Positions 8,180 to 14,593 of a DNA stretch of 21,427 nucleotides are shown piece by piece; position 1 is the stretch's first letter; each line of letters begins with the position of its first letter. The translations under genes were made by a program, and so were the position numbers. This stretch comes from a virus: positions 1-21,427 of the IMG/VR virus record IMGVR_UViG_3300025128_000408; one strand, 5' to 3'. The notes beneath the pieces were generated by a model. That model saw only the letters and a list, made by a program, of their open reading frames with translations, ran no database searches and had not been told where the DNA came from.

Positions 8180-8845
8180 CTATGCTGCTCTATCTTGTGA
8201 GTCGTCAATTTCTATAAATATTGTTGTCTCTGCATTTTCTATTTCTGAATAAGTTACACTATCACTAGGAGTTATTTCAATAAAATTTACTAGTTGAGAG
8301 TCATCTATTTGTGAATAAGTAATACTCTGAGAGTCATTAATATTTGCATAAGTAATACTTTGAGAATCATCTATTTCGAGCCAACCTAATAAAACTCCTA
8401 CCTCACCAGTCGCTGATTGACCGTCTAAAGTTACATCAACACCTGTTCCTTCAACAATAGTGGGCGATCCTACTGATCCTGTGCTCGATTGACCAGTTAG
8501 AGTTACATCGACCCCTGTACCCTCAACTATAGTAACTGAACCTACGGCACCTGTGCTTGATTGACCAGTTACAGCAACAGTGATACCTAATACAACGGTT
8601 ACTGTGCCTACAGCACCTGTGCCAGATTGACCAGTTACAGAAACAGTAGCTCCACCTGTAGCTGTTACTGTGCCTACAGCACCTGTAGCAGATTGACCAG
8701 TTACAGAAACGGTAACACCTGTACCTTCAACTACAGTGACTGAACCAACCGCACCTGTACCACTTAAACCCGTTACTGTGATCGATGTATCAGTGGTTCC
8801 CCATGAACCTTCACTCCATCCATCTCTCCCCCAACCAATTGCCAT
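8180..8845 (-). CDS. two-tier repeat virion protein (fibre-like, hypothetical)
   Basis: 221 residues made almost entirely of repeats. A short Trp/Gly-rich cap (GWGRDGWSEGSWG, 4-16) is followed by six 22-24-residue units of the form VTGQSxTGAVGxVTVVxG (about 24-157) and then by five and a half 11-residue units of the form IDDSQSITYxx (158-221). Alternating hydrophobic and small residues predict a regular beta structure, as in a thin fibre or spike. A Trp/Gly cap, TGAVG units and DDSQ units together are a pattern I have met in marine phage structural proteins next to fibre genes. A role in attaching to or extending the tail fibre is inference. No enzymatic motif. The start has AAGGA in the last codons of the gene before it. 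Confidence 0.8.
   Translation of the reverse strand: MAIGWGRDGWSEGSWGTTDTSITVTGLSGTGAVGSVTVVEGTGVTVSVTGQSATGAVGTVTATGGATVSVTGQSGTGAVGTVTVVLGITVAVTGQSSTGAVGSVTIVEGTGVDVTLTGQSSTGSVGSPTIVEGTGVDVTLDGQSATGEVGVLLGWLEIDDSQSITYANINDSQSITYSQIDDSQLVNFIEITPSDSVTYSEIENAETTIFIEIDDSQDRAA
8183..8374 (-). repeat. 33 bp tandem repeats encoding 11-residue IDDSQ units
   Basis: Five full 33 bp units and one partial unit in exact frame: IDDSQSITYAN, INDSQSITYSQ, IDDSQLVNFIE, ITPSDSVTYSE, IENAETTIFIE, then IDDSQDRAA. The first two are nearly identical and the middle ones have drifted, as expected for an array grown by duplication. Confidence 0.85.
8375..8776 (-). repeat. six tandem 66-72 bp repeats inside the repeat protein gene
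   Basis: The string gattgacc recurs on the plus strand at 8415, 8487, 8559, 8625 and 8691, giving spacings of 72, 72, 66 and 66 bp; a divergent sixth copy lies near 8763. Each unit encodes one VTGQSxTGAVG beta repeat. Nucleotide similarity between units is high, with the clearest matches around the gaccagtt segment, so unequal recombination could change copy number. Confidence 0.85.
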
Positions 8846-9277
8846 TTAAGCTATCCTTATAATAGCGTTAGATGCGTCAGCAGCTGGAAAAGTTATAGTA
8901 AAATCACCTGCACTACTAGTTTTGTCTGTGCTGAAATTTATCACGACAACAGAGGTATCACCGCTAGTATCTTCGTTAAAAATCAAAGCTCCTCGCGCCG
9001 TAATTGAGCTGCTTGAAAATGTAGTATCAGCAAAATCAGTTATTGCAGTGGTGCCATCAGTGCTTGGGTCAACTCTAGTTAAAGTATTACCTTTTGCTGT
9101 ATATCCTGTGCCGCTAGCCTCATTACTAGTGGTATATCCTGTGGTGCTTGCACCTAAACTAGCACTAGAAGTATATAAAGCTAATTTAAATGTATCACCA
9201 CCACTATTTAAAAAATTATGTTTTCCCTCTAATATTTCTTTTTTAAAAGAGGTACACATTGCAGATGTAATCGCCAT
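8846..9277 (-). CDS. conserved phage virion protein (hypothetical)
   Basis: 143 residues starting MAITSAMCTSFKKEILEGKH. The TSFKxExLxGxHNF start, followed by DTFKLALYTSSASLGAST and a Thr/Ser-rich beta body, is a pattern I recall from many tailed-phage structural modules, usually placed near tail fibre genes. A late GDFTITFPAAD strand closes the fold. No signal peptide or membrane segment. I take it to be a minor tail or virion protein; biochemical role unknown. The ribosome site GAGGATAT is embedded in the last codons of the upstream gene, one base before its ATG-proximal stop region. Confidence 0.8.
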   Translation of the reverse strand: MAITSAMCTSFKKEILEGKHNFLNSGGDTFKLALYTSSASLGASTTGYTTSNEASGTGYTAKGNTLTRVDPSTDGTTAITDFADTTFSSSSITARGALIFNEDTSGDTSVVVINFSTDKTSSAGDFTITFPAADASNAIIRIA

Positions 9278-9278
9278 A

Positions 9279-9569
9279 TTAAATATCCTCTATATTTTTT
9301 GCGATGTCTAAATGACCTTGTTGTTCTAAAACACGTTTGATCGTAGACCTTTCACTTTTTGCTACTTGTTGAAAGTAACCTATTAATAAACTTTTTATAC
9401 GCCCTTTATATGCAATAGCTTGTTCACGTAAGGGTAAAGGAGTATCGGCTGAAATTTGTACTATTCTATTTACCGCTATATCGGCCCATTCTTCAGCGTT
9501 CAGACCTCTATTTTTAGAAGTAACAACACTAACACTTCCTACATTAGAATCCATTTTAAGATTAAACAT
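9279..9569 (-). CDS. 96-residue conserved phage protein (hypothetical)
   Basis: All-helical after a short N-terminal strand: VGSVSVVTSKNRGLNAEEWA, then VNRIVQISADTPLPLREQA and a long Lys/Arg/Gln helix to the end. The layout (xxxGxxxEEWAxxxVxxIxxxSxxxPxPxREQA) is common in small phage proteins found in tail modules, with no known function. The ATG overlaps the upstream stop (TAATG) and AGAGG lies 10 nt upstream, so translation is probably coupled to the adaptor gene. A chaperone or accessory role during tail completion would fit but is not shown. Confidence 0.75.
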   Translation of the reverse strand: MFNLKMDSNVGSVSVVTSKNRGLNAEEWADIAVNRIVQISADTPLPLREQAIAYKGRIKSLLIGYFQQVAKSERSTIKRVLEQQGHLDIAKNIEDI

Positions 9570-10216
9570 TAAGCAATAACCTCTTTTCTAAGTTTGTCAT
9601 AACGATACTCATCTCTAGTATTTTTACCTTCACCAAGATTTTTTAGATAAGCTAACGCTTCTTGATATCTTCCATTATATATTTGAAACATGTCTGCCTC
9701 ACCTTTCATAAAGGTGTAAGCCTCAACTAATGAAGCATATAATAAGGCTAATTCTGCGTTAGTTCCCAACCAACTTGTACCATCACTTGTTGCGGTTATT
9801 GAGGTTGGTTTATGGTAATAATGTAATTCAGCATTAAAGCCAGAACTTGGTGTTGGAGCTAATAAAAAAGTAGTTTCATCAAAATCTGCATAATATTGTG
9901 GCACTCCTGTTGTACTTGGATCAGGCGTATAATCCTGTAAAAAAGTAGGGTGCTTACGTAATAAAAAAACATTTTCAGAATTATTTAAAACACTTAAGGA
10001 AAAAGTAGACAAGTAATCAGTAGGTTTTGTTAGAAACTTATTACCCGCAGTTATCGCACCATTTACATTTTTGCGAAATACATCTAATTGCACTTCTTTA
10101 AAAATGCGTTCCTCTGCATTTAAAATAAATCTGGATAAATTATTAACAAAAGTAGTTTCACTATTTTGTGTGTAATCTTGTATTGCTGTTTTTAATGTTG
10201 TAAAGGTAAATGCCAT
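9569..10216 (-). CDS. putative head-tail adaptor / tail tube-like protein
   Basis: 215 residues with a helical N-terminus (FTTLKTAIQDYTQNSETTF, then FILNAEERIFKEVQLD) and a beta-rich middle (LTKPTDYLSTFSLSV, KHPTFLQDY, GVPQYYADFDETTFLLAPTP, ELHYYHKPTSIT), ending in helices (NAELALLYASLVEAY and the RYDKLRKEV end). This helix-beta-helix arrangement is typical of adaptor proteins that connect portal and tail in short-tailed phages. It follows a second adaptor-like gene (10721-11620) and a tail module protein. The assignment is by pattern; the exact ring it forms is not determinable from sequence. Confidence 0.75.
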   Translation of the reverse strand: MAFTFTTLKTAIQDYTQNSETTFVNNLSRFILNAEERIFKEVQLDVFRKNVNGAITAGNKFLTKPTDYLSTFSLSVLNNSENVFLLRKHPTFLQDYTPDPSTTGVPQYYADFDETTFLLAPTPSSGFNAELHYYHKPTSITATSDGTSWLGTNAELALLYASLVEAYTFMKGEADMFQIYNGRYQEALAYLKNLGEGKNTRDEYRYDKLRKEVIA

Positions 10217-10217
10217 A

Positions 10218-10721
10218 TTATGCGCTCACTGTTACTGGACCTGCTGAAGCAAAACCGCCACCGCCTTTTACACTGCCTGTTGTAGCAGTTCCGCTACTAG
10301 CAGTAAACGTGTAGCTATCAGCGTCCACTTTTGTTATCGAATAACCTGAAGATAACTCTATTACAGACTCTGTAAAGCCATCAAAGTTCTCTACATTTCT
10401 AAATCTAACTGTATCGCCTGTCGTTCTACCGTGACCAGGCTCTGTAACGGTAATTACTGCCGAGCCACTATCACCTGTTCTAAAACCATCAAAAGGTAAT
10501 AATACTTCAGCTGCAGGTTCTGTTCTGTCTGGTCTGCTTTGACGTAATGCCTGTGGATCTGCTTTCGTGTGTCTAGGTTCTAGTTGAGGTTGTTTAGACT
10601 CATATTCATCTTTACCTACCAATAAACCATTCCACTCTTTAATCATTTCACGCAACTTATAAGTTCTACCTGATCTATCAGATATGCCCAAAGCGTGTTT
10701 TCCAGAAGCAAAGTTAGCCAT
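10218..10721 (-). CDS. tail/virion protein with HGxxTGD beta module
   Basis: 167 residues in two parts. The N-terminal part (7-50: KHALGISDRSGRTYKLREMI, then EWNGLLVGKDEYESKQPQLE) is a pattern known to me from structural modules of marine phages. The C-terminal part (about 86-155) is a separate beta module: VITVTEPGHGRTTGDTVRF, then FDGF, YSITKVDADSYTF and a Gly-rich end. The same module is inserted in the tail hub protein. No strong Shine-Dalgarno is seen, but the ATG overlaps the upstream stop (TAATG), so translation likely depends on coupling. Function not known; virion location inferred. Confidence 0.75.
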   Translation of the reverse strand: MANFASGKHALGISDRSGRTYKLREMIKEWNGLLVGKDEYESKQPQLEPRHTKADPQALRQSRPDRTEPAAEVLLPFDGFRTGDSGSAVITVTEPGHGRTTGDTVRFRNVENFDGFTESVIELSSGYSITKVDADSYTFTASSGTATTGSVKGGGGFASAGPVTVSA

Positions 10722-11620
10722 TATATATTCAACGATGAGTAAGAGGGAACTAGACGTAGCGCAGTTCTTTCGCCATCCTCAGCCGCAGCTCGAGCAAATT
10801 CTTCTTCATAAATATCTTTTAAAACACCTATTCTTTGTGGTGATTTTTTAACCGCAAGATGATATGCCAATCCTGCTACTAAACAAGGTAAAAATCTAAA
10901 TGGAACATCTGGACTATTAGTTCCTGCATCAGCATCTTGTATTCTTTTAACTCTATAAAAAATTAATTGGTCGGTAGAGTTCTCTGGTGTTGGCCACAAA
11001 TTTATAGTAGGTGTAATTAACCTGTCTACAAAATATTGAGTCGGTCTACCTTGTTGTGTTTTATTAGGAATATTAAGATACTCAGCCCTTGATATTCTGC
11101 TTACATTTATATCCGTATTATCCCTTCTAATCACAACCTCTAGTAAATCCACCGTTGATTGTGCGTCTACTAAACTAGGATTAGCAGAAACGGTTGTTGT
11201 AGCAGAACTAGACGAACCAGTAATAGTTTCTGATGCCGTAAAGTCACCACTAGGAATAGTAATAGTAAATGTTGTGGAGGTAGGTTTAGTAATAACACTA
11301 GCCGTAGAACCACTAGTACCACCCGTAATAGTTTCACCAACGCTAAAACTAGAGCTATCTGCCACCGTCATAGTAATTGCACCAATCGGATAGGTAGATA
11401 TACCAGAACTAGTGGACAAATTAGCTAGAGTTTGTGTTACCTGCTCTACCGTCCATAAATTTAAACCACGATTAGCCCAATCTGCAAAAACTAAATTTAG
11501 TGACCGTCTAGCAGTTTTAGCATCATAACCTGTACGTAATTCAAGACCACAACGCTCAAACGCCTCTTCAGTAATCTCAGCCATGTCTAAATTAAAATCA
11601 CTTGAACCTGAAGTTGCCAC
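10721..11620 (-). CDS. head-tail adaptor (P22 gp4-like, putative) with inserted beta domain
   Basis: 299 residues. The N-terminal helices (FNLDMAEITEEAFERCGLEL, then AKTARRSLNLVFADWANRGL) and the later segment (TVDLLEVVIRRDNTDINVSR, YLNIPNKTQQGRPTQYFVDR, ITPTINLWPTP) are typical of tail-accessory proteins that bind the portal ring, like P22 gp4. The C-terminus (PFRFLPCLVAGLAYHLAVKK) is the usual helical end. Residues about 80-152 interrupt this fold with a Thr/Ser-rich beta insert containing two GETITG-type units. The GTG start has TAGGAG overlapping the upstream stop. The adaptor call is moderately strong; the insert is unusual for a gp4-like protein. Confidence 0.75.
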   Translation of the reverse strand: MATSGSSDFNLDMAEITEEAFERCGLELRTGYDAKTARRSLNLVFADWANRGLNLWTVEQVTQTLANLSTSSGISTYPIGAITMTVADSSSFSVGETITGGTSGSTASVITKPTSTTFTITIPSGDFTASETITGSSSSATTTVSANPSLVDAQSTVDLLEVVIRRDNTDINVSRISRAEYLNIPNKTQQGRPTQYFVDRLITPTINLWPTPENSTDQLIFYRVKRIQDADAGTNSPDVPFRFLPCLVAGLAYHLAVKKSPQRIGVLKDIYEEEFARAAAEDGERTALRLVPSYSSLNI

Positions 11621-11629
11621 GTTATGCTC

Positions 11630-12031
11630 CTAATATTCTTTTATACATTGAATAATAATACTATAACTATCTCCAGATGAATGACCTACAGTTGTTAGCA
11701 ATACATCTCCAGTTTTACCACTACCTGAGTAGTTAGGAAAACCACTAATATCGCTATAATCTAATGTATCAGATAAATCAGCAGCTAATTGAATTGCCAA
11801 CACATCGGTTGTTGCGTCAAAAGTTAATTTTACTCCCATACCAACATTAGAATAAGTTATTTTAGTTATCCTGACACCCGTACAGGCAGTGCCGTCTTGT
11901 AAACTAGACAATGCCGATACATCAATCTTTTTTACATTAGCCTCACCGCTTCCATCACTAATATTAGTAAGATAAAAAACGGCATTTCTTGGGCCATCCT
12001 CAATAGTCGTTACGGCTACAGCGTCAGCCAT
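11630..12031 (-). CDS. conserved virion protein (hypothetical)
   Basis: 133 residues beginning MADAVAVTTIEDGPRNAVFY. The IEDGPRNAVFYLTNISDGSG pattern followed by VKKIDVSALSS and beta strands is, as I recall, shared by many marine phage structural modules close to the capsid gene. No helices or membrane segment of note. The end (SGDSYSIIIQCIKEY) is a final strand. It lies between the small Lys-rich gene and the adaptor. A head-completion or surface role is likely from position only. The start has an excellent TAGGAGG ribosome site overlapping the upstream stop. Confidence 0.75.
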   Translation of the reverse strand: MADAVAVTTIEDGPRNAVFYLTNISDGSGEANVKKIDVSALSSLQDGTACTGVRITKITYSNVGMGVKLTFDATTDVLAIQLAADLSDTLDYSDISGFPNYSGSGKTGDVLLTTVGHSSGDSYSIIIQCIKEY

Positions 12032-12040
12032 GTTGACCTC

Positions 12041-12169
12041 CTATTTTTCTTTAATTTTGCCTTGTAAAACCAAAGATTTATATTCAGCACTCCCCTTCGG
12101 AGGAACGGGAGTGCTTTTCTTTGTAACCTTAGGTTTAGTCGTGCTTGAGGCTTTTTTAGTTTCAGCCAT
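12041..12169 (-). CDS. 42-residue Lys-rich protein (hypothetical)
   Basis: A short gene that fills a 139 nt gap. ATG at 12169 with AAAGGAA 7 nt upstream; TAG at 12041-12043 forms part of the next gene's ribosome site. The product begins MAETKKASSTTKPKVTKKST, continues PVPPKGSAEYKSLVLQGKIK and ends EK. The first half is disordered and basic, the second a short helix. The MAETKK start is also that of the basic protein at 18929-19567. The good ribosome site and exact fit support it; a small virion or DNA-binding protein is possible, but the function is unknown. Confidence 0.75.
   Translation of the reverse strand: MAETKKASSTTKPKVTKKSTPVPPKGSAEYKSLVLQGKIKEK
12086..12115 (+). terminator. terminator-like hairpin, plus-strand orientation
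   Basis: Arms AGCACTCCC (12086-12094) and GGGAGTGCT (12107-12115) form a perfect 9 bp stem around a 12-base loop containing CTTCGG. On the plus strand it is followed by TTTTCTTT, the layout of an intrinsic terminator; on the minus strand, where the genes are read, no U-tract follows. It lies inside the 42-residue gene. It may stop antisense transcription, or be a coincidence of coding. Confidence 0.5.
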
Positions 12170-12180
12170 TTTTTATTCCT

Positions 12181-12897
12181 TTATCTGTTTTGTACAGCCA
12201 TCAGGTAATCAATAGTCATCGACTTGGTTCCTGTTGCAGAACCAGATAATTCCATCGCACCAATAGCTAAATTTTCATTATCAGGAAGATTAGCTGTATG
12301 TGTTGCAACTTTGTTTCTATTTACAAAAAATTCAACACTTCCAGTTCCCTTTACATGAAAGCCTAAAGTAACAGATGTACCACTTACAATATCAATACCT
12401 GAGTCAGTAGTTGTAGCTGTTCCGTCTTTTTCAGTAACACAATCAATATTGCTGTCACCGTCATCTATCTGAAATACTATTCTATCTGCTGCGGTTAGCA
12501 TAGCTTCTGGATTAGTTGCAAAGTTAACTGTCAAACCAACGCAAACGTCCATAGCATCGCCTTCTGCATCAGTGATAAATAATTTAGTTTCAAACCAAAT
12601 ATCACGAGTAGCAGATAACGCAAATATTTCGTTACCTTGAACAGAAGCACCGTCATTATCAGTAGTTGCTTCAGAACTTAAAACTAACGTACCATTTTCA
12701 GCGTCTGCACCTAAAGCACCTGAAGCTGAACTGTCCTTTATTAATGTCCAATCGTTAGTAGTGTCTAATGCGATACCAGTAAAATCATCCATGTACATTA
12801 AATAGTCAGGATTGTTCGCTACTGGTAAATTTTCAAACCATTGTCTTTGTCCGTCTTTACCTGCGTAAAGCACTGGGCCAGTAAAATGTACTGCCAT
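12181..12897 (-). CDS. lectin-like (jelly-roll) virion protein, putative
   Basis: 238 residues starting MAVHFTGPVLYAGKDGQRQW. The body alternates beta strands with Asp/Gly/Thr turns: DDFTGIALDTTNDWTLIKDS, NGTLVLSSEATTDNDGASVQ, DIWFETKLFITDAEGDAM, then GTSVTLGFHVKGTGSVEFFV with NRNKVATHTANLPDN. This order (binding-pocket strand, FETKLxI, then a FVNRNKVATH strand) resembles concanavalin-A/LamG-type sandwiches used by phages as head-surface or fibre domains. It is the first gene after the capsid gene and is preceded by the structured leader. Head decoration or surface adhesion is a reasonable inference; no enzymatic residues seen. The strong AAGGAGG lies 8 nt before the ATG. Confidence 0.75.
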   Translation of the reverse strand: MAVHFTGPVLYAGKDGQRQWFENLPVANNPDYLMYMDDFTGIALDTTNDWTLIKDSSASGALGADAENGTLVLSSEATTDNDGASVQGNEIFALSATRDIWFETKLFITDAEGDAMDVCVGLTVNFATNPEAMLTAADRIVFQIDDGDSNIDCVTEKDGTATTTDSGIDIVSGTSVTLGFHVKGTGSVEFFVNRNKVATHTANLPDNENLAIGAMELSGSATGTKSMTIDYLMAVQNR

Positions 12898-12905
12898 TTA
12901 AATAT

Positions 12906-12982
12906 CCTCCTTACCAAAGGTTTCGCCCTAGAGTCTTGGTAAGCGTCTGCTGGGACAGTCGCTAGGGCTAGTTATTTCCCAG
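12906..12982 (-). ncRNA. pseudoknot-forming 5' leader overlapping a ribosome site
   Basis: In minus-strand RNA order: CTGGGA (12982-12977), GCCCTAG (12968-12962), a hairpin GCGACTG / CAGACGC with one A-A mismatch and loop TCCCAG (12962-12943), TTACCAA (12942-12936), CTAGGGC (12931-12925), TTGGTAA (12917-12911) and the ribosome site AAGGAGG (12912-12906). GCCCTAG pairs CTAGGGC, enclosing the hairpin. TTACCAA pairs TTGGTAA across that stem, giving H-type pseudoknot order. CTGGGA can also pair the hairpin loop. The last pairing reaches the ribosome site of the next gene. It looks like a translation-controlling RNA. I do not recognise a known riboswitch class; the structure is predicted by eye. 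Confidence 0.5.
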
Positions 12983-13012
12983 ATTAATGGGGGAGACTAG
13001 CTCCCCCTAATC
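12982..13012 (-). terminator. strong hairpin directly after the capsid gene
   Basis: GGGGGAG (12989-12995) and CTCCCCC (13001-13007) form a 7 bp GC-rich stem with a 5-base loop, extended by gatta (12982-12986) and taatc (13008-13012) across a 2-base bulge. It starts 2 nt after the capsid stop. No U-tract follows on the minus strand, so it may be a partial terminator, a pause site or a 3'-end stabiliser that raises capsid mRNA over the downstream genes rather than a full stop. Confidence 0.6.
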
Positions 13013-13014
13013 AT

Positions 13015-13923
13015 TTATGCACCTGGCGAACCAAATACGCAACGTGGATCTGAGAAACCAAAGCTATAACGCTCTCGAGCCTTAAATCTCATGTTACCTG
13101 TATCGAAGTCACCTTCCATCTTAGTTGACATTGGCAATCTTTCAAAGTGCAAGAAACCTCTTGGGGTATCTGTCTTAATAAAGAAAGCGTCTGAATCTGT
13201 AAGATAGTGATTTACAACATAACCCTCAGGCAACATTCCCATGTTACGAGAAGCGTTAATGTCGTTATCTGCGGTTCCTGGTCGTAGAGTAGATTCTAAC
13301 AATCTATCTGCAACGAACTGTAACGCAGGTGGTACAATAAGTTTAGTACCTCTTACAGACACTTTAAGTCCACGCTCATCTACGAACGCAGAAATGTCAA
13401 TTAAAGAGTTTTCTAAACTTGTTTCGTTCAAGTCAGCAGCTGTGCTTAACTCATTTCGAAAAGTGTTACCATTTGTTAGAGGGTGGTCTGTAGCGCAAAG
13501 CTCTTTTCCATCTCCACCTGTAACAGTGCTATCGAATGCGTTATTTAATACCGCAGCAGACTTAACCTGTTTAGTGTGTGCCATACTTCTAGCTAATGCT
13601 TTGGTATAGCGGCTTGCAAGACGATCATAAAGATTATCTTCAATTGCTTCTTCAGTAATTGAAAAAGCTAAAGAAATAGTCTCATGTGTATATCGTGCTG
13701 TGAAAGCCTCTTGTGCATCATCAAATGTAACCGCGGCACCTTCAGATTTAACGGGTGCAGACCCAAAACCTGTAAGCATCACTTCTTCTTCAAACGCTCT
13801 GTCTGAAGATTCTGTTTCATAGATTTCTGCGTGTTCATCGTCATACCTAGCATACTCCATCCCAAAAAGGGCATTGAGGCCAGGCTCTAGCTCTTTCGCT
13901 AATTGTGCTCTACTAATAGCCAT
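13015..13923 (-). CDS. major capsid protein (HK97-fold, gpT-like)
   Basis: 302 residues. The N-terminal part is helical and acidic (AQLAKELEPGLNALFGMEYA, then ETESSDRAFEEEVMLTGFG). From about 65 the HK97-type body follows: FTARYTHETISLAFSITEEA, LARSMAHTKQ, then VLNNAFDSTVTGGDGKELCA and TDHPLTNGNTFRN, KLIVPPALQFVADRLLES, and a C-terminal RFKARERYSFGFSDPRCVFG. The FDSTVTGGDGxxLxATDHP segment is typical of the Mu gpT-like branch of capsid proteins. It assembles with the scaffold and portal into the procapsid. An excellent AAGGAGG ribosome site overlaps the upstream stop, as expected for the most abundant virion protein. Assigned with high confidence from sequence plus position after the scaffold. 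Confidence 0.92.
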   Translation of the reverse strand: MAISRAQLAKELEPGLNALFGMEYARYDDEHAEIYETESSDRAFEEEVMLTGFGSAPVKSEGAAVTFDDAQEAFTARYTHETISLAFSITEEAIEDNLYDRLASRYTKALARSMAHTKQVKSAAVLNNAFDSTVTGGDGKELCATDHPLTNGNTFRNELSTAADLNETSLENSLIDISAFVDERGLKVSVRGTKLIVPPALQFVADRLLESTLRPGTADNDINASRNMGMLPEGYVVNHYLTDSDAFFIKTDTPRGFLHFERLPMSTKMEGDFDTGNMRFKARERYSFGFSDPRCVFGSPGA

Positions 13924-13935
13924 GTTTTAACCTCC

Positions 13936-14580
13936 TTATACGCCAGTAGTTGATGGTGTTCCAGCAGCAATAGAACCAGTAGGAGCGTTGAAACTATTGT
14001 TTAAACGCACAATAAGTCCTATACCTGCGGATGCAAAGTCAGCATTTGATGGGTCTTCTTGCCAACCCATAATCCTGAGATGCAGTGAATTGGTTGTTGC
14101 AATAGTGCTAACCGCTAATGCAGCTGAAGACATACCAGTAGTATTATCTCCGCTTTGACCACTTGAAAAGTTGGCATTAGCAAATACAGCAGCCCTTGTA
14201 GTTGCTTCACTAGTTAGCGAAGCATCTGACGCAATCAAAAACAATTGATTAGGGTCATCTGCAACAAAAGCCTTTACAGGGTGATTACTATCAGCACCTG
14301 AACCAGGCCAGTTATTAGAAAATACAACTTTACCAGTTGTACTAGATACAAACTCACAACCCATGAAAGCACCTACTAAACTAACCGAACCACCTGCCGC
14401 AGCTCCTACACGGTCGATAAAACCTGTGCTTAAAGGAATTACTGGCATACCTTGGTAAATTCGATTTGAGTTATCAGATGCAATTTCATAAGGAGTATAG
14501 CCTGTAAAACCAGTAGAATTAGATCCTTGCCCTAACTTAGCGATAGGACGAAGACCAAAAGCTCCGTTTATATTAGCCAT
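13936..14580 (-). CDS. putative capsid decoration / cement protein
   Basis: 214 residues starting MANINGAFGLRPIAKLGQGS, a typical start of decoration-type proteins encoded beside the capsid gene in marine phages. The rest is beta-rich with small residues: FTGYTPYEI, RIYQGMPVIPL, SLVGAFMGCEFVSSTTGKVV, then KAFVADDPNQLFLIASDAS and LHLRIMGWQEDPSNADFA. A Gly/Ser/Thr-rich end (TGSIAAGTPSTTGV) would lie on the outside. Such proteins bind capsid protein joints after expansion and stabilise the head. The decoration call is inferred from fold type and position. The ribosome site TAGGAGA overlaps the upstream stop. Confidence 0.7.
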   Translation of the reverse strand: MANINGAFGLRPIAKLGQGSNSTGFTGYTPYEIASDNSNRIYQGMPVIPLSTGFIDRVGAAAGGSVSLVGAFMGCEFVSSTTGKVVFSNNWPGSGADSNHPVKAFVADDPNQLFLIASDASLTSEATTRAAVFANANFSSGQSGDNTTGMSSAALAVSTIATTNSLHLRIMGWQEDPSNADFASAGIGLIVRLNNSFNAPTGSIAAGTPSTTGV

Positions 14581-14593
14581 AATTTATTATCTC

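Noticed and set aside
12906-12982. Possible self-cleaving ribozyme (hammerhead, pistol or twister) in the leader
   Set aside because: A GAAA follows one stem, but the CUGANGA box of the hammerhead and the core of the other classes were not found.
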